Notes: generated by a model from the sequence alone, not told the origin. Positions 1 through 7,052 are shown, counted from the first letter of the stretch. The stretch is 19,140 nucleotides of DNA from Lachnospiraceae bacterium (GCA_900770225.1 CAAGJU010000224.1:1-19140); one strand, 5' to 3'. Made by a program: numbers and translations.

Positions 1-30
1 AAACTCGCTTCGCGTGTTTTATCACGTTAT

Positions 31-89
31 CGCGGCGTTCGCCACACCATATCACGCTCCGCGTGTATGGCTGTGGCTCACTGCTCGCG
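31..89 (+). repeat. Left-edge structured repeat, direct copy of 19032-19090
   Basis: This 59-nt block matches 19032-19090 without gaps, with 7 mismatches by my count, in the same orientation. It contains a hairpin, CCATA-t-CACGC / GCGTG-TATGG, around a short loop at about 48-70. In the other copy the outer stem reads CCGTA / TACGG, so one A-T pair is replaced by a G-C pair and the stem is kept. The first 30 bases of the window are similar CGCTTCGCG-type sequence and may belong to a longer element cut by the window edge. No gene is visible here. Confidence 0.7.
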
Positions 90-90
90 T

Positions 91-309
91 AAATCCGAGG
101 CAAAGCCGATGGATGAGCTTACCACCGCTACGCCGAGGACAAGCGAGAGCGGTCAGCTTGTAAGCTCGCTGAAGCTCGCTAACTGTGCTGACAGGCGTCG
201 CACGTAAGCTTCGAGCTTCCCTTTGGTCGCTCTCAGCAAGTGCTCATCGCTCCGTCGAGGCTGGAAGTCTCCATGTGTGACAGTGGCTGGCAATGAGTGA
301 ACTGTAACG
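91..309 (-). repeat. Structured palindromic repeat, copy A (rearranged)
   Basis: Read on the minus strand, this starts with GTTACAGTTCACTC and the ACACATGGAGACTTCCAGCC arm shared with copies B and C. It later has the core left arm CGCTCTCGCTTGTCCTCGG and GCGGTGGTAAGCTCATCC of copy B. About 100 bp (roughly 152-253) are inserted between arm and core. The insert has its own inverted AGCTTAC / GTAAGCT-like segments and may be a nested related element. The partner half of the core and the second outer arm are missing. Homology stops near 91, beside the edge repeat. Confidence 0.75.
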
Positions 310-356
310 TTCGCACTTATTATTCCAGAATACAGATGCATTTCCGGATAACCGGC

Positions 357-397
357 AAAAAGCCCGCAGCCGGCATACGCCGGTCACGGGCTTTCCT
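357..397 (-). terminator. Rho-independent terminator of the histidine kinase gene
   Basis: The stem AAAGCCCG (359-366) / CGGGCTTT (387-394) encloses an inner stem CCGGC (370-374) / GCCGG (379-383). On the minus strand the hairpin is followed by a short T run (GGGCTTTTTGCC). It lies about 45 bp beyond the kinase stop codon, the right place to end that transcript. Confidence 0.75.
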
Positions 398-438
398 CAG
401 GCTGTTTTATGCGTTCCTGCTGTCCTGCAGTTATCATC

Positions 439-2358
439 TCATTTGTGTGCAGTGCTTTCATCCTGCGTCCCGGCATACAGTTCCATGTAAACATCCGATA
501 TGAACACACCGTGCTCCCCGCGGAACTGCGCGTTCCCGCCGTGCATTTCCGCGATATTGGAGATGCTGCTCAGGCCGATGCCGACCTCCTGGCGTTTGCT
601 GGACAGATAGAATCTTCCCCATTTTCTGATCTTTCCGTCCATGCTGTTCTCCATATGGATGATCAGGTTTCCCATATGCTCCACAGCGGACAGACGGATA
701 AACTTTCCGGCGTCTTTATTGCCGTTATTTTCAGGGGCGCCGTCTATCCTCTCCACGGCCTCACAGGCGTTCTCCAGAAGATTTCCGAAGACAACACAGA
801 GGCTCTGTTCCATGTCGAGGGAAAGCGCTGCGGGCAGCTGAATATCAATATTTGTCTGTATTCCCTTCTCCTCTGCCCGGGATGCATAATAGGAAACCAC
901 CGCATTGACAGCAATGTTCTGCGAATAGCTTGTGCCGCTGCTCTGCGGAATCGCCCGCATCATTTCGCTCAGATAGTCAGACAGCTCCTCCGTCTCGCCG
1001 TTCTTTATGAATTCCTGCAGAACCGTGATCTGATGACGGTAATCATGCCGCAGGCGCCGGAGCTGCCGCTCATGATCAAGCAGCGTATCCTGATATTTTT
1101 TCTGCCCCAGAATCTCCACATTCATCAGCATCAGCTGACGTTCCTGTTCCTGCGCTTTCCTCCGGATCTCATAGGATCTCCGGGTCTCCAGCGCACCCAC
1201 AGCGCACATATAGAGGAAGAAAACACTCGTTCCCAGAAGGAAATAAGAAGAGCTGTCATATCCGAGGCTTCCGCCGTAATGATAGAGCTCCGCTATGGTC
1301 GCCCAGCTCAGGATCAGCATACCCGGAATCATCCGGCCGGCCGTCCTGCTGCGGTATCCGACCGCCTCCCATATGACGCCAGCCATAAACACCAGGATCG
1401 AAACAGGCAGAAGCACCTGATAGATGCGCGCGCTCTGAGAAAACATAATCGTCCCTGTCAGCTGCAGGATAACCGTCACTGCCATCAGGACCGCAAGTGC
1501 ATAGCGCAGCGACCGGAAAAATTTCTGCGCATGGAACTGCACGCTCTCTTCCAGGAACATCTCCAGCGGCAGAATAAAGCTGAAGAAACAGGTGTAGCTG
1601 ATAATATACCAGAAATCTGGATTATTATAGTAGAAAAGTACGAGATCGCAGTTGGATAAGCCCCACAGGCCGGTAACGGCAGTAAAAATACCGAGGCAGA
1701 CCAGCATGATGCCCTCATGGATCAGCTGGATGATCAGGGCTGAAATGGCAGCCAGAATCATGCCCGCGATCAAAAGAATGATGCTCTCAAGCAGAACACT
1801 GCCCAGCCGCTGAAAATCATACTTGAAAAGGCCGGTCTGGTTGGAGATGATCGGGCTCGTGACAGTGAGAGAGTCTCTGGTCGTCGGCGACGTATAGTGG
1901 AGCTTAATCTCCACCTCCCCCTGCGGACGGATCTGAACAAACTGGATCATGGTGCCCATATCCTTCATATATGAGGGCCGTGAGTCCTCATCTCTGAACG
2001 AATAGACCTCCACGCCGTTCTCGAAGACGGTCACCGGCGCAAAGGCTGTGCGTATCTGCATCCAGGTATCACTCGAAGTATTATCCCACGTAAAGACAAC
2101 GTCAACCGGCGTACCAGGTTTCAGATTCTCCAGCTTTGTCGAAAGGCTGTACGTCTTTGTCTCTCCATTCACCGTGATCATGGCTGACTGGATCTGTGTG
2201 ACAGAAGCAGCCTGTCCCGCCAGCTTTCCGTTGGTATAACTGGAAAGGGTGCGAAAAATCATAAGAATCGTGCAGAGAATAAAAAGTCCGATGCAGATAG
2301 CCTGAAAAATAATCCCGCTTCTGCCAGAAAGATGAAAGGTATGACGGAAGTCCTTCAA
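439..2358 (-). CDS. 7TM sensor histidine kinase, GHKL/LytS-AgrC-like
   Basis: Predicted membrane sensor kinase of 639 residues that would autophosphorylate on histidine and pass phosphate to the LytTR regulator at 3283-4017. Numbered from the TTG start, there is an N-terminal membrane segment at about 14-36 and an extracytoplasmic beta-rich region at about 50-175. A seven-helix membrane block follows at about 185-390, then a coiled linker. The H-box LRRLRHDYRHQITVLQEF has His at about 438/442, the N-box is NLLENACEA (about 527-535) and the G-box is GIGLSSISNIAEMHGG near 593-608. The reading frame stays open to a GTG at 2454, but only the TTG at 2358 has a good site (AGGAG, 10-nt gap), so I chose it. 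It has its own promoter at 2565-2593 and a terminator at 357-397. The ligand is unknown; a peptide is possible by analogy with AgrC, but this is inference. Confidence 0.88.
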   Translation of the reverse strand: MKDFRHTFHLSGRSGIIFQAICIGLFILCTILMIFRTLSSYTNGKLAGQAASVTQIQSAMITVNGETKTYSLSTKLENLKPGTPVDVVFTWDNTSSDTWMQIRTAFAPVTVFENGVEVYSFRDEDSRPSYMKDMGTMIQFVQIRPQGEVEIKLHYTSPTTRDSLTVTSPIISNQTGLFKYDFQRLGSVLLESIILLIAGMILAAISALIIQLIHEGIMLVCLGIFTAVTGLWGLSNCDLVLFYYNNPDFWYIISYTCFFSFILPLEMFLEESVQFHAQKFFRSLRYALAVLMAVTVILQLTGTIMFSQSARIYQVLLPVSILVFMAGVIWEAVGYRSRTAGRMIPGMLILSWATIAELYHYGGSLGYDSSSYFLLGTSVFFLYMCAVGALETRRSYEIRRKAQEQERQLMLMNVEILGQKKYQDTLLDHERQLRRLRHDYRHQITVLQEFIKNGETEELSDYLSEMMRAIPQSSGTSYSQNIAVNAVVSYYASRAEEKGIQTNIDIQLPAALSLDMEQSLCVVFGNLLENACEAVERIDGAPENNGNKDAGKFIRLSAVEHMGNLIIHMENSMDGKIRKWGRFYLSSKRQEVGIGLSSISNIAEMHGGNAQFRGEHGVFISDVYMELYAGTQDESTAHK

Positions 2359-2368
2359 CGTGGTGTTT

Positions 2369-2373
2369 CTCCT
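2369..2373 (-). promoter_or_regulatory. Ribosome binding site supporting the kinase TTG start
   Basis: AGGAG on the minus strand, 10 nt before TTG at 2358. The in-frame GTG at 2454 lacks a comparable site. This decides for a 639-residue protein rather than 671. Confidence 0.6.
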
Positions 2374-2564
2374 GCTGTTTTGTGCCCTGTACTCTGTGCC
2401 TGATACCCCGCCATATGTCCTGCCGCTGATGACCTGCACTATTTGTCCTGGCACTGATGACCTGCGCCTTTACCGTGCGACGGATGGTCGGGATATTCAG
2501 ACTGCTGTCGACGTAGGGGAAATTTGTAAAAAAACTTATATTCCTTAAGCCGAAAGATGTCTAC

Positions 2565-2593
2565 AGTATACCAAATTGCCGGTGTTCTGTCAT
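2565..2593 (-). promoter_or_regulatory. Sigma-A type promoter for the kinase gene
   Basis: On the minus strand ATGACA (2588-2593) and TATACT (2565-2570) are separated by exactly 17 nt. This predicts a transcript start near 2558 and a leader of about 200 nt before the TTG start. The leader contains CTGATGACCTGC twice (2426-2437 and 2454-2465). The promoter lies between repeat copy B and the kinase, so the kinase need not depend on the regulator's transcript. Confidence 0.65.
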
Positions 2594-2620
2594 ACGTGTT
2601 TACACACAAATCACTCAAAA

Positions 2621-2816
2621 GTTACTGTTCACTCCTTGCCAGCCACTGTCACACATGGAGACTTCCAGCCTCGACACGCTCTCGCTTGTCCTCGGCGTAG
2701 CGGTGGTAAGCTCATCCTTCGGCTTCGCCTCAGATTCGCCAACCACCGACGCCTGCGGAGGTCTCGGCTTGGGAGTCTCCATGTGTTCCGTGGCTCTGGC
2801 AGTATCTGAACAGTAA
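2621..2816 (+). repeat. Structured palindromic repeat, copy B (full length)
   Basis: Best-preserved member of the family. The termini are GTTACTGTTCA (left) and TGAACAGTAA (right). The outer arms include a perfect 13-bp inverted repeat, ACACATGGAGACT (2651-2663) / AGTCTCCATGTGT (2774-2786). The inner core stem pairs GGCGT-ag-CGGTGGT with ACCACCGACGCC, and the tip holds GGCTTCGCC, a UUCG-type tetraloop hairpin. The element lies downstream of the broken gene at 2629-3270, whose reading frame runs into it. Confidence 0.85.
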
Positions 2817-3270
2817 TCGCAAAAAGACAGATCCGGCGAACCGGAGCTGTCTCATATTCCGTGCCGAAAATACCCCGGATTTCGAACATGTACATATAGT
2901 ATCCGTCGCCCATATCCTCATCTTCCATGACGACATCGTCGGACCATGTCACCGCATCGGTGTAATACCAGAAATCTTCATCGGTATCCGCTTCCCAGGC
3001 CAGCAGCAGAAAAACAATTTCATCTCCGTCCTGTAACGGCGTGATACCGCGGCTCGTCATGCTTCCGGACCCGTCGACGCCGTCATAAGTGCCGAGCACC
3101 CGGTATTCCTCTGCGGAATAATCATATATGGCGCGAAGATTGGTCTCTCTTCCGTTTACCTCCGCCGGAATGGAATACAGGTTGTAATTGTCGGTTTCCT
3201 CTATCAGCTCGGCATTCACGTATTCTCCGCCGGTCGGCTTCTGATCCTCCCGGTTATTCGCACCATTTCC
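2629..3270 (-). pseudogene. Remnant of a secreted protein, clostripain (C11)-like C-terminal region
   Basis: The open frame begins right after a TGA at 3271-3273, about 10 bp beyond the regulator's stop; the first usable start is GTG at 3219. The readable part contains NGRETNLRAIYDYSAEEYRVLGTYDG, the motif DGVDGSGSMTSRGI, LQDGDEIVFLLL and DGYYMYMFEIRGIFG. In memory this resembles the beta-rich C-terminal region of clostripain-like C11 peptidases and related Lachnospiraceae surface proteins. No catalytic domain, signal peptide or proper start is present. The last ~65 residues are translated from repeat copy B and are Arg-rich and unlike the rest. I read this as the 3' end of a gene that lost its 5' part and was cut by the repeat. 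The family assignment is moderate; the broken state is more certain. Confidence 0.6.
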
Positions 3271-3282
3271 TCAAAATTCCCG

Positions 3283-4017
3283 TCAATTCTCCTGCTTCTT
3301 CCACCCTTCCGCGATCGAATACAGATACTGCTCATACGCCCGCTTGGCAGCAAAAAATCCCTGCCTGTGAATGTGCACATGCTGCCCGTTTTCCATGACG
3401 AAGGTGAGAAGCTCTTTGTCAATACTGCGGATCTTCGAGAGATTCACCAGATAGCTTTTATGACAGCGGTAAAAATATTTGTCAGGAAAAACCGGCAGCT
3501 CATCGTCCAGCTTTCCCCGTACCGTCAGTTCCTGTCCGTTTCCTGTATGGATGACCAGATATTTACCTCTCTGCTCCACGCACTGAATACGGTCAAACGG
3601 GATCCTGACCCTTCCCTCAGCGGTCTCGCACTCGTAGTGAGGCTCCGATTCCTTCTTTCTGGTAACCACCTGAATCAGGTCACGGATCTCCTGTTCATCC
3701 ACCGGCTTTTCCAAATATCGGTCTGCATGCAGCCGGTAGGATTCGAGCGCGAAATCCTGGCTCGTTGTGGCAATGGCGGCCGTCACACGCGCATCCGATT
3801 GCCTGATCTGTTCCAGCGCTTCAATACCGGTCATACCGCCCATGTAGATATCAAATATGATCAGATCGTACTTTCCCGGATAAAATGCTGCCAGCAGAGC
3901 CTCTGCACTCTCAAATGCCTCTACGGCTGACTCTTCTGATGATTCCGTGATCATTCTGAGAAGTCTCACCCGTTCTTCCCTATTGTCTTCGCAGATTGCA
4001 ATCTGAAGCTTTTCCAA
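3283..4017 (-). CDS. LytTR-family response regulator (AgrA/LytR type)
   Basis: Transcription regulator of 244 residues. The receiver domain (about 1-120) has the acidic pair E10/D11, phosphoacceptor D56 in LIIFDIYMGG, T84/T85 and K104 in YLEKPVDE. The LytTR DNA-binding domain (about 128-236) has VRIPFDRIQCVEQRGKYLVI and YFYRCHKSYLVNLSKI. The start is TTG at 4017, supported by AGGAGG 10 nt upstream; MEKLQIAICED is the usual receiver N-terminus. Its likely partner is the kinase at 439-2358, now about 900 bp downstream. A LytTR-type direct repeat at 4452-4483 lies upstream of the preceding small gene, so it may regulate that gene and itself by read-through; I see no terminator between them. Confidence 0.92.
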   Translation of the reverse strand: MEKLQIAICEDNREERVRLLRMITESSEESAVEAFESAEALLAAFYPGKYDLIIFDIYMGGMTGIEALEQIRQSDARVTAAIATTSQDFALESYRLHADRYLEKPVDEQEIRDLIQVVTRKKESEPHYECETAEGRVRIPFDRIQCVEQRGKYLVIHTGNGQELTVRGKLDDELPVFPDKYFYRCHKSYLVNLSKIRSIDKELLTFVMENGQHVHIHRQGFFAAKRAYEQYLYSIAEGWKKQEN

Positions 4018-4027
4018 AGTCAGAGTT

Positions 4028-4033
4028 CCTCCT
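4028..4033 (-). promoter_or_regulatory. Ribosome binding site supporting the regulator TTG start
   Basis: AGGAGG on the minus strand, 10 nt from TTG at 4017. It is a strong site and is why a non-ATG start is accepted. Confidence 0.65.
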
Positions 4034-4118
4034 TTCTCCGTTCGTCCGGGAAAATATCATGGTGTTCATCATTCAGATCCCGCTGAACGCTTCCGATCCC
4101 GGTTGCATGATGTCCCGA

Positions 4119-4388
4119 TTACATAAACGATGCGATGAGTCCACCCACCAGGACAATAGCACAGATCAGAGCGATAATGCCGCCGACAATCGAGATGATT
4201 CCGAGAATCTTTCCCGCCTTGCATACGCCTTCGGTATTACCGTCACCGGCAGCACCCTTCGAGAGAACCACGGCAACGATGCCCAGAATGATGGATAAAA
4301 CAGATGAATAGCCGAAAAACCAGCAGACTACACCAACAATTCCCAATACCAGACTTGCGACTGCTTTTCCATGAGATGCCTGTTCCAT
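4119..4388 (-). CDS. Small DUF4190-like membrane protein
   Basis: An 89-residue protein with two hydrophobic blocks, GKAVASLVLGIVGVVCWFFG through ILGIVAVVLS, and CKAGKILGIISIVGGIIALI through the end. They are joined by a small polar loop (KGAAGDGNTEG). The 'GKAxASLVLGIxG' start and the 'GKxLGIISIxGGI' second half are typical of DUF4190 proteins, whose function is unknown. I chose ATG at 4388 because AAGGAG lies 10 nt upstream; an in-frame TTG at 4424 would add 12 polar residues. It lies 101 bp upstream of the regulator gene on the same strand and just downstream of a LytTR-like repeat. It is therefore a plausible target of the two-component system. Confidence 0.75.
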   Translation of the reverse strand: MEQASHGKAVASLVLGIVGVVCWFFGYSSVLSIILGIVAVVLSKGAAGDGNTEGVCKAGKILGIISIVGGIIALICAIVLVGGLIASFM

Positions 4389-4402
4389 ATGATTTATTCT
4401 CC

Positions 4403-4446
4403 TTATCTTTTCTTCATTTGTCAAAATTTATCTTTTCTTCATTTGT
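4403..4446 (-). repeat. 19-bp tandem direct repeat in the DUF4190-like gene leader
   Basis: The block at 4403-4421 is repeated exactly at 4428-4446 (period 25). On the minus strand each copy contains ATGAAGAAAAGATAA, a start codon, three codons and a stop. The downstream copy overlaps the ribosome site of the gene. Confidence 0.7.
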
Positions 4447-4451
4447 GATAA

Positions 4452-4483
4452 TGAACTGCAAACAAATATCAGTGAACTGCAAA
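4452..4483 (-). promoter_or_regulatory. Candidate LytTR regulator binding site (paired direct repeats)
   Basis: TTTGCAGTTCA occurs twice on the minus strand (4473-4483 and 4452-4462), with starts 21 nt apart. LytTR regulators such as AgrA bind two ~9-bp direct repeats of the form (T/A)(A/C)(C/A)GTTN(A/G)(T/G) about 12-13 bp apart, as I remember the published consensus. GCAGTTCAC and GCAGTTCAT fit 7 and 8 of 9 positions, with a 12-bp gap. The site lies about 65-95 bp upstream of the DUF4190-like start and close to the only LytTR gene in view. Confidence 0.6.
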
Positions 4484-4603
4484 TCCATACCCGTGCTGAT
4501 TCACACAATAGGATCTGCTTCTGCAACCATCTGACACTGTAGCCTTCTCTTTAAAATTTCACCTTATAACACCGCAGCCTCCTCCTTCTTATAAAGTTAG
4601 ATC

Positions 4604-5359
4604 TCAGCCTCCGAAGAAGCTTGCCATGCTGAATCCGGTCGGCATCGGTATGGTGACCATGTAGGCGGTTCCCAGAATAAAGCTCACCAGAGAGATCGCC
4701 ACGATCGCATATTTATGTCTCCTGTTGCTGAAGGATCCGGCGATACCAAGAAGGAACAGTGTGATGCTGTACAGCACAGACACCAGTCCGAAGGCATCTC
4801 CGTTGGAATTATCCTTCTGCCCCTGTTCCAGCGTATCCTGAGATTCAGCGAGAAGCTCATTTGCTGTATCGAAGTAACTGGATACAAAATCTTCATCGAA
4901 CGGGCTCGTCATGGCATTTTCCTGCTCCAGCCACGTCGATATGGTTGTGACGGGATCGTCGTACTCTTCCTGCGTGAGATCTTTGTTCCAGTCGATCTTC
5001 TCAGCCATCTCATCGGTGAGATTGTCCTGCATCTTGTAGAGCAGGATGTAGGCGGTGCTCTCCATCGCAGCCTCATCCCCGTTCTCCTGTGCAAAAACAA
5101 ACTCCAGCTGCATATCCGAGATCTCATTCCAGAGATTTTCGTCAAAGCTCAGATTCTGAACGGCGGCGTTGTATTCCGAGTTTCCTTCTGAAGCCAGGTT
5201 GTTGCTTTTGGCGTAGTTCGTGGCCTGATTGCCTCCATGCAGAGATCCGATCCACGACGCCCATGCGGTGGTCACCGCCGTGACGCCGAGCATGATGACG
5301 ATCAGAAGGTCAATCCATCGTTCCAGGGACCATTTTCCAGTTTCTTCCGCTTCCTCCAT
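4604..5359 (-). CDS. Membrane protein of unknown function, DUF4337-like architecture
   Basis: A 251-residue protein. It has one N-terminal membrane helix (about 15-35, IDLLIVIMLGVTAVTTAWAS) and a long acidic region at about 45-180, rich in Asp, Glu, Gln and Asn. Two C-terminal helices follow (about 190-208 and 218-240), ending in a Gly/Met/Phe-rich tail. Helix, soluble domain, two helices, with 'WASWIG...NQATNYAKSNNLASEGNSEY' after the first helix, recalls DUF4337-type uncharacterised membrane proteins. This is topology-level resemblance only. The start ATG at 5359 has AAGGAG at good distance. It is on the same strand as the DUF4190-like/LytTR genes but 215 bp upstream of them, with the LytTR-type site in between. 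Confidence 0.7.
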   Translation of the reverse strand: MEEAEETGKWSLERWIDLLIVIMLGVTAVTTAWASWIGSLHGGNQATNYAKSNNLASEGNSEYNAAVQNLSFDENLWNEISDMQLEFVFAQENGDEAAMESTAYILLYKMQDNLTDEMAEKIDWNKDLTQEEYDDPVTTISTWLEQENAMTSPFDEDFVSSYFDTANELLAESQDTLEQGQKDNSNGDAFGLVSVLYSITLFLLGIAGSFSNRRHKYAIVAISLVSFILGTAYMVTIPMPTGFSMASFFGG

Positions 5360-5919
5360 CTGCTTCTCCTTTCATTCGTCGCGGTTGCTGTTGCCTCCAT
5401 TACGTCCTTCTGTGACATAGCATTTTTGCCCGGGTGTATTTGCTCTGTATTTGCGTTTATCATAAATTTTCGGGCTCGCTGAAAAAAGTACGGAAAAGCG
5501 ACGGCAGAAGGCAAAACTGGTACTTGACAAATGCGTAAATTTAGTATCTGGCCCCATTAATCCTGTCCGGTCGGCTTTTTGACGGCAGATCCGCTTTTTC
5601 TGAACACAGACAGCCGGCTCTGCAGACATAAATATCTGTGCTTCCGGAACAGCTGACAGCGGAATATTCTGTGTTATACTTATAGACACGGCAGGATTCC
5701 CCGATGGTTTGATTTCCGGCAACACACAAATTGCACCAGCGGCTGGGTTTCTGCTTTTTTCACCTTCCATTCGGGATACTAAGGATCCCTGTACACAGAC
5801 AGAACACAGCCATGAGCACTCACGAAATGCGGATTCTGAAGAATGGAAGAAATATAGCTCAAGTTACACATGCACATTCCTGAGTACAGCACAGTTTATA
5901 TCAGGAACAGCGGGGAAAT
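5360..5919. other. Intergenic region between divergent genes
   Basis: 560 bp between the membrane protein (minus) and the sigma factor (plus). Short open frames exist on both strands, but none has both a ribosome site and protein-like composition. On the minus strand TATGAT within TTTATGATAAAC (near 5455-5470) is a possible -10 for the membrane protein, with no good -35. The only well-formed promoter is listed separately at 5653-5680. Confidence 0.5.
5653..5680 (+). promoter_or_regulatory. Promoter candidate for the sigma factor gene
   Basis: CTGACA (5653-5658), 16-nt spacer, TATACT (5675-5680), about 245 bp upstream of the start codon. The -10 sits in GTGTTATACTTATAGACAC, an imperfect dyad that partly resembles the 20-bp block upstream of xylB, cdd and udp (shared ATACTTAT and GACAC, one extra base). 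Confidence 0.5.
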
Positions 5920-5925
5920 ATGCAT

Positions 5926-6948
5926 ATGAATAATAACGGCATAAAAGTGACAGACGAGATATTTGATGAAGAAGGAAATCCTTCGCCGGAACCTGTGGAC
6001 GAGACAGATGGCGCGTGGGCACCGGTTGATGCAGCTGAGGCAGATAACGCCTGGCCCGCGAACGATTCAGACACAACCTGTGACGCAGATGCTCCCGCAG
6101 ATGAAGACATCGCAGACGGGAAGCAGTGTCCGGCCTCCGGCGACCAGCTGCTTCTCGAGGGCACACAATCGCAGGATGAGATCAACCGTGAGCTCGTCAG
6201 GCGCATACAAAAGGGAAACCGCCGCGCAGAGGGAGAGCTCTGCTGGGAAAACAGACGGCTGGTGCGGTATTTTGCCGAGAGAGGATACCGGAACTCCGGC
6301 GGAAGACTGGAGCGTGACGATCTGGAGCAGGAAGGTTTCATGGGCCTGCTCGAAGCGGCAAAAAAATTCGACTTCACCAAAGGCGTCCGATTCAGCACCT
6401 ACGCCGCGTACTGGATCCGTCTGGAGATCTCCCGTTTTATCAAAAATAACGGTTCCCCCATCCGTATCCCCATCCGCCGCCTGAACGAGATCAGCCATGT
6501 CATGCAGGCAGTGAACGAATACAGCGATGAAGAAAATCAGGATGAACGCATCCGCAAAGCGGCAAAGAAGCTGGATATGAAACCGGCCGATGTCGAGCGT
6601 GACCTGAACATGTACCAGGCTTACTATCAGATGTCATCTCTGGACAAGAAAATCGGTGAGGACGAGGACACCTCCGTGGGCGACATGCAGGCGGAAGATG
6701 ACGGAAGATCCGCCGAGGACTATGTAGAAGACGAGGATACGCGAAACCGCCTGCGGGCTGCGATCGATTCCCTTCCGGAACGGGAGAAAAATATCGTGGA
6801 GCTCCGCTACGGTCTGAAGGACGGCACCAGCCACTCCCTCGAGGAGATCGGCGGCATGTACGGACTCACCCGCGAGCGGATCCGTCAGATCATCAACCGC
6901 TCCCTGAAGAAGCTGCGGGAGAACGAAAATCTGCGCGGCATGGAGTAA
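5926..6948 (+). CDS. Sigma-70 family RNA polymerase sigma factor, divergent/alternative
   Basis: About 340 residues. The N-terminal ~75 residues are very acidic and of low complexity (two 'AW.P' segments) and resemble no sigma region 1.1 I know. Region 2 (about 85-175) contains NRRLVRYFAERGY, DDLEQEGFMGLLEAAKKFD and RFSTYAAYWIRLEISRFI. Region 3 covers about 180-245. Region 4 (about 275-335) has LPEREKNIVELRYGL and the helix-turn-helix LEEIGGMYGLTRERIRQI. The region 2.3/2.4 segment WIRLEI differs from the WIRQAI of housekeeping RpoD, so an alternative or auxiliary factor is more likely. ATGs lie at 5920 and 5926; GGGGAA is better spaced for 5926. A hairpin element starts two bases after its stop codon. 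Confidence 0.88.
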   Translation: MNNNGIKVTDEIFDEEGNPSPEPVDETDGAWAPVDAAEADNAWPANDSDTTCDADAPADEDIADGKQCPASGDQLLLEGTQSQDEINRELVRRIQKGNRRAEGELCWENRRLVRYFAERGYRNSGGRLERDDLEQEGFMGLLEAAKKFDFTKGVRFSTYAAYWIRLEISRFIKNNGSPIRIPIRRLNEISHVMQAVNEYSDEENQDERIRKAAKKLDMKPADVERDLNMYQAYYQMSSLDKKIGEDEDTSVGDMQAEDDGRSAEDYVEDEDTRNRLRAAIDSLPEREKNIVELRYGLKDGTSHSLEEIGGMYGLTRERIRQIINRSLKKLRENENLRGME

Positions 6949-6949
6949 C

Positions 6950-7040
6950 ATGATAACAGCGTCAAAAGTCACTACCCATGTTGCCCTTGTGCAAAAATGG
7001 GTGATGACTAATTGATCCGGTTATCATACTTATGACACCT
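6950..7040 (+). repeat. Hairpin-operator element, copy 1
   Basis: It starts 2 nt after the sigma factor stop codon. ATGATAA (6950-6956) pairs with TTATCAT (7021-7027), and inner arms AGTCA-TACCCAT / ATGGGTG-TGACT enclose a loop with CTTGTGCAAAA. Its right end is the 20-bp block that also precedes cdd and udp. The element aligns along its whole length with the reverse strand of 10129-10220. It may act as a terminator or processing hairpin for the sigma transcript and as part of the xylB control region. Confidence 0.7.
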
Positions 7041-7052
7041 GGATCATAACAT
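7021..7052 (+). promoter_or_regulatory. Shared 20-bp block plus -10-like box upstream of xylB
   Basis: TTATCATACTTATGACACCT (7021-7040) is followed by two variable bases and ATCATAACAT (7043-7052). The 20-mer is identical upstream of cdd and udp, in the same orientation to the gene. It holds an imperfect palindrome, TCATA-ct-TATGA, as expected for a dimeric repressor or activator. TAACAT (7047-7052) could be a -10, 50 bp before the xylB start. Confidence 0.6.

Noticed and set aside
409..1659. 416-residue open frame on the plus strand
   Set aside because: Lies antisense to the histidine kinase, which has clear H, N and G boxes. The plus-strand product is His/Arg/Leu-rich, without domains or a ribosome site.
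2454..2454. GTG start for the histidine kinase (671 residues)
   Set aside because: It lacks a ribosome site and adds a 32-residue polar stretch; TTG at 2358 has AGGAG at good distance.
5524..5529. TTGACA as a -35 box
   Set aside because: No -10 like sequence at 16-18 nt; the nearest, TAGTAT, is only 12 nt away. CTGACA-N16-TATACT at 5653-5680 is better.
5372..5770. 132-residue open frame upstream of the membrane protein gene
   Set aside because: Low-complexity, no ribosome site, no membrane or domain pattern; overlaps the sigma factor promoter region.
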